The notes under the pieces were generated by a model. It was given only the letters and a program-made list of their open reading frames with translations. It searched no databases and was not told the DNA's origin. From assembly GCF_033807575.1 (NCBI RefSeq), contig NC_084708.1, forward strand, positions 5,232,501-5,296,500: 64,000 nucleotides of DNA, written 5' to 3'. The position numbers were made by a program, and so were the translations under genes. This DNA comes from Cydia pomonella. Its lineage: Eukaryota > Arthropoda > Insecta > Lepidoptera > Tortricidae. This document shows, one piece after another, positions 59,735 through 64,000 of this stretch (the first letter of the stretch is position 1; each line of letters opens with the position of its first letter).

Positions 59735-60308
59735 TTAGGGTTCCGTAGCCAAATGGCAAAAAACGGAACCCTTATAGATTCGTCATGTCCGTCTGTCTGT
59801 CCGATTATGTCACCGCCACTTTTTTCCGAAACTATAAGAGCTATACTGTTCAAACTTGGTAAGTAGATGTATTCTATGAACCGCATTAGGATTTTTACAC
59901 AAAAATAGAAAAAAAAAAACAATAAATTTTGTGGGTTCCCCATACTTAGAACTGAAACTCAAAAAATCTTTTTTCATTAAACCCGTTAAACGTGTGGGAT
60001 ATCTATGGATAGGTCTTTAAAAATGATATTGAGGTTTCTAATATCATTTTTTTCTAAACTGAATAGTTTGCGCGAGAGACACTTCCAAAGTGGTAAAATG
60101 TGTCCCCCCCCCCCCCCCCCCCCCCCCCGTAACTCTCTCTAAAATAACAGAATGAAAAATCTAAAAAAAATATATGATATACATTGCCATGCAAACTTCC
60201 ACCGAAAATTGGTACGAACGAGATCTAGTAAGTAGTTTTTTTTAATACGTCATAAATGGTACGGAACCCTTCATGGGCGAGTCCGACTCGCACTTGGCCG
60301 CTTTTTTA
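59735..60308 (+). mobile_element. GGGTTCCGTA-family repeat, copy 4 (1 internal unit)
   Basis: Starts TAGGGTTCCGTAGCCAAATG and ends GACTCGCACTTGGCCGCTTT. A single internal unit with a run of 25 C (60,104-60,128). The shortest copy. Confidence 0.85.
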
Positions 60309-60501
60309 AAGTACCTATACGAATAAAAAAACTAATATGTGCTTAAGTGAAATTAACACCAAAATAAGCTATTTACATAATAATCTAGGTTTCTTAATCA
60401 TTTATAAGGTCATTTTTTTCAGTGACAGTCTCAGTTAAGAATATATATAATTATTATTATAACTAGAAATATTGCTGCCACGGTCGATGTCCAAGTCTTA
60501 A

Positions 60502-60623
60502 CGCATTCATTGCCAACGTTTTCGTCGCGTCCACGCGTAACCGATTCTAGCGTTTTCCCGCTTTGTAGAGGAAAGCGGCTACGAACAGAGCGCCCACCAA
60601 GCGGGTTCCCGGCACTCAATGTG
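60502..60623. mobile_element. MITE flanked by TTAA
   Basis: Ends CGCATTCATTGCC and GGCACTCAATGTG are imperfect inverted repeats, flanked on both sides by TTAA (60,498-60,501 and 60,624-60,627). TTAA targets fit piggyBac-type mobilisation (inference). 122 bp. Confidence 0.6.
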
Positions 60624-61607
60624 TTAAAACACCTAAATAATTATTTTCATATTTGCAAAATGTCTGCTTTTCAAAACTGTAACTAACCCACACGATATTA
60701 AAATCCGTTGCATATATCCGTGCAGTGCAAATGTTCGTGACAGGAGAAAATTACAAAGTTGAATTCGCAATCAGTACTATGGTGTCTAATGTTCGCGTGC
60801 ATCGTTCGATTGATGCAATATGACCCAGTTGTTATTTCTATGGAACTGCCCTAGCACCAGCATCGTGTTGTAAAGCGTGATAGTCTGTTTACTTTCAACT
60901 GGATAGTTTTAGCGATGTAAACGTTTCAGGAAGACTGTTTAACAGCTTGGGATGTTCGATTTATTGTGGGGGTGAGTTTTACGACCGTCGTGATCAAAGT
61001 TTTATGGTGGAGTACCTAGTTCTTGATGCCACCAACTTTCTACGAACAACTTCACATCACAATAGAATGTTTAAGAAAACAGTGAGCTAGCTATGGTTAC
61101 GATTACGACTGGGTGTAGGTACGTTTTTTAGGGTTTGTAGTCACCTAGAAAACCTTACAGTTTCGCCATGTCCGTCCGTCTGCCCATCCGCGGCTTTGCT
61201 ACGTAATCGTTAGTGCTAGAAAACTGCAATTTGGCATGAAAACACTAATCATGCGTGGCGACTGGCGACAGAACGGTAAAATAAAAACTACAAAAATAAA
61301 AATTACGATTCCTACATTTTTTTTTCCTTTGATCGGGTTATTCCCACTACTTACCACCAAGTTGTTACCAGTGGTAACTACTGGGCAAAAAAATCCCAGT
61401 AGTTACCACCAAAATTTGGTTAGCGTTCAATACTAATAAAAACAGTCTAAATATAGAATTATTTAATCAATGATTAATTAAAAGTCGAATTAATTATAAG
61501 TTAATTAGTTATTAATATAATTATAAGTCGATTACTGTTTCAGTAAACTGCCTTAAAAGAGATCAAAAATAGTCTGTCTTTGACTGATTTGTTAGTTCGT
61601 TCGTATC

Positions 61608-61758
61608 ATTGTGACGTTATTTATTGAAACGAGGCCTTATTGTCGATGGCGCTTACGCCATTATCAGCGATGCTCCCATATAAATACAACACTACACTAC
61701 GCAGTGCGGCGTAAGCGCCCTCAACAAAAGATCTAGGTTTCATAGATAACGTCACAAT
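61608..61758. mobile_element. foldback MITE, family F2, copy 2
   Basis: ATTGTGACGTTAT at the left, ATAACGTCACAAT at the right, with CCTTATTGTCGATGGCGCTT and GCAGTGCGGCGTAAGCGCC inside. The counterpart is at 36,301-36,456. Confidence 0.85.
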
Positions 61759-61849
61759 TAAATCAATTTACAATTAATAAGATAAATTTCAACCAAACGT
61801 TAATTTCTCTTTAACTACAACAATTAATAAACATTAATAAGATAATTTT

Positions 61850-63625
61850 ATGCACTTGTACCGGTTTTAATATTTTTGATCACTTTTAAAGCAGTGAATT
61901 TTATTAGATGTAAATCAGAATGGTTTTCGCAAAAACCACTGCACCACGCTCACAGTATATAAATACGTCAATGAAATTCTTAATTATCTAAGAGATAAAC
62001 ATTACGCTATCGGTTTGATGTTAGATATGACGAAAGCATACGACAAAATTTCACATTCTATCCTATTAAATAAACTTTATGGAATGGGTATTCGAGGCGG
62101 TGTACACAAATGGTTACAATCTTACTTAAAAGACAGGGCGCAATGCGTACAGATCCAACACCATGACAAAAAAACAGGAGAAGTCTCAAACATACAATCA
62201 GACACTCTAATAACAAATTGTTCCATACCTCAGGGGTCGGTTTTGGGATGTATCCTATTTTTAGTTTACATCAATGATTTGCCCAAAATTACAAAACATA
62301 CTTGCATCATGTTCGCAGACGATGTATCCCTCTTGTTTAGAAGTCCTAAAAACCATAACTTTCAGAGTGATATCAACGAAACTTTAACGGAAATTGTGAA
62401 TTGGTTAAATGAACATAATTTGGAACTTAATATGAGCAAAACCAAATTAATTCAATTTCACCCGTACCAGAAAGAAGATTTAGATTTATCGGCAACGTCA
62501 AAAGAACTTGTCATCGAAGAGGTTAGCTCATTCAAATTATTAGGACTAAACATTGACACGGGTTTAAATTGGAAAACGCATATTGAAGAGGTCAGGAGCA
62601 AACTATCACGTTTTTTGTTTGCATTAAGTGTACTAAAAAGGAACACAAACGTAGATTGTGCACTTTCGGCATATTACGCATATGCCTATGCATGGTTGCG
62701 GTACGGAGTAATCTTATGGGGGAATAGCACAGACGTCGAAGATCTGTTTATAGCACACCAAAAAATGCGTGCGCGTTATAGCCAATATCCGACAACCAGA
62801 AAGCTGCCGACCACACTTTATTAACCTAAAGCTTCTTACCTTGCCATGCATTTACATACTGGAGGTTGGATTATTTGTAAGAAAACACATATCTAACTTC
62901 CAATATGTTAAAAGCGCGCGTCGAAATAGACAACTACCACTTCCAGAACCTAAATTAACTATTTATAAAAACGGGCCCTATTACCAGTCAATAAAAATAT
63001 ATAATAAAATCCCAGATTCTATTAAAGTTGTTGAAAGCTATAATATATTTCGAAATAAACTCAAATCGTGTTTAATTAGTAAATCATTCTATTCATATCA
63101 AGAATTTATGACATCTGATAACGAATAAGTATAAATTTCAATTTTTGATTTTTTTTTGTTACCTTTGTCTCAATGTAATGGAATGATTTAATGAATTGAC
63201 ATTATTATTATTTAGCTAATTACACGCTAGTTATTATTAGAAATTAGTGTTAGTAAGACTCGCGACATTTTAAATTCGATTATTATTATTATATGTTTAT
63301 TGACATCCCTGCATTTTTTTATATATATTTTTATCCGTATTATTATTATTATTAGTATAGTTATTTACATTGAATAACTACTATTAAAACGAATGATTGT
63401 AATATATTTTGAATTATTTTCGGAATTATTACACGTAGACTACTAAATTTAGATATTAGGCAATTGGTAATAATAATAATATGTTTTTTAAGGTAATTTT
63501 AAGTATTTAGTTAATAAGGTTAACTTGCAATACCCTACTCAGGGTCCATGATGTAAAAATTTAATTTAAGATAACATCTGTATGTACCATGGAATGCAAT
63601 TAATAAATGAAATGAAATGAACTGA
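61850..63625 (+). pseudogene. 5'-truncated, frameshifted LINE reverse transcriptase
   Basis: The frame opens after 61,897 with NQNGFRKNHCTTLTVYKYVN, then the LDMTKAYDKISHSILLNKL block, NCSIPQGSVLGCILFLVYIN, and the catalytic MFADDVSLLF (FADD box). A length change in the A run at 62,762-62,767 breaks the frame. The second part continues in another frame to 63,128 (LEVGLFVRKHISNFQYVK ... KIYNKIPDSIKV). The 5' endonuclease region is absent. The 3' end is a GAAAT tail near 63,615. Resembles CR1/Jockey-type LINEs. Non-functional as read. Confidence 0.85.
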
Positions 63626-64000
63626 AACACTAATGGACTTATAACTATTTATTAAAGCACTCTTTATTTATACATTACTATATCTACTGTTTTTATTAGT
63701 ATTGAACTCTAACTAAATTTTGGTTGTAACTACTGGGAAAAAATCCCACCTTTTACCAGTGGTAACTACTGGGAAAAAAAATCCTAGTAGTTACCACCAA
63801 ACCGAGTTGGTGGTAACTAGTGGGATTTTTTTCCCATTGGTAAAAGGTGGGAAAAAAATTCCCAGTAGTTACCACTGGAAACAAATTGGTGGTAACTAGT
63901 GGGAATAACCCCTTTGATCCAATAGTGTGGGGTATCGTTGGAGGTCTTTCAAAACGAATAAGGGTCTCTAAAACCATTTTTTGATAAAGTTAATAGTTTC

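Larger units (their letters stand above)
61335..63911. mobile_element. inverted-repeat element with 8-bp duplication, carrying nested insertions
   Basis: Ends GGGTTATTCCCACTA and TAGTGGGAATAACCC, flanked by CTTTGATC at 61,327-61,334 and 63,912-63,919. Arms (61,335-61,551 and 63,620-63,911) are rich in GTGGTAACTACTGGGA repeats in both orientations. The centre holds an F2 MITE and a LINE. The 8-bp duplication suggests hAT-type mobilisation (inference). Confidence 0.8.
61120..64000 (+). mobile_element. dispersed repeat split by a later insertion
   Basis: The left part is TTAGGGTTTGTAGTCACCTA, CGCCATGTCCGTCCGTCTGC (61,120-61,334). The right part is AATAGTGTGGGGTATCGTTG and CATTTTTTGATAAAGTTAAT (63,912 to edge). 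I recall these as parts of one lepidopteran repeat. It is interrupted by the element at 61,335-63,911. Confidence 0.6.

Noticed and set aside
62015..63128. Intact reverse transcriptase gene
   Set aside because: The reading frame is broken at the A run near 62,765 and the 5' part is missing, so it is a dead LINE copy.

Overview
The window is nuclear DNA from an insect, almost certainly a moth or butterfly. The evidence is small exons in AT-rich introns with standard GT-AG junctions, two conserved animal genes, and a dense set of repeats I recognise as typical of Lepidoptera: LINE 3' tails sharing one ending, a tRNA-derived SINE, foldback MITEs, and the family with GGGTTCCGTA ends. The species cannot be named from sequence alone.

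Layout. (1) About 1-20,060, minus strand: COG3, subunit 3 of the conserved oligomeric Golgi tethering complex. Twelve coding exons give 738 residues, and every splice phase fits. The last coding exon lies off the left edge. Its introns hold most of the repeats in the left third: two copies of the GGGTTCCGTA family, a SINE nested in a MITE, several LINE remnants, long inverted arms around exon 9, and decayed duplicates of exon 5. (2) About 20,060-24,620: intergenic, with a LINE reverse transcriptase remnant, a 24-base G run and a perfect 28-bp hairpin. (3) About 24,620-57,750, minus strand: the TSC22-domain gene bunched. One terminal exon carries the TSC22 box and leucine zipper. A 52-bp exon precedes it. 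Four alternative first exons (41.2, 46.0, 50.5 and 57.4 kb) all end in phase 2 and fit that exon. A fifth start at 26.7 kb splices directly to the terminal exon. (4) 57.8-64.0 kb: a possible terminal exon of an unidentified minus-strand gene (58,949-59,039), another GGGTTCCGTA copy, and at the right edge a stack of insertions: an old repeat, split by an 8-bp-TSD inverted-repeat element, which itself holds a foldback MITE and a frameshifted LINE.

COG3 and bunched lie in tandem on the minus strand. I see no functional link between them. The most interesting gene architecture is the multi-promoter 5' end of bunched, where each promoter attaches a different N-terminus to one shared C-terminus. 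No CRISPR array, operon, rRNA or intact tRNA gene was seen. Claims about TE families rest on recalled similarity and on terminal structure, because no database search could be run.
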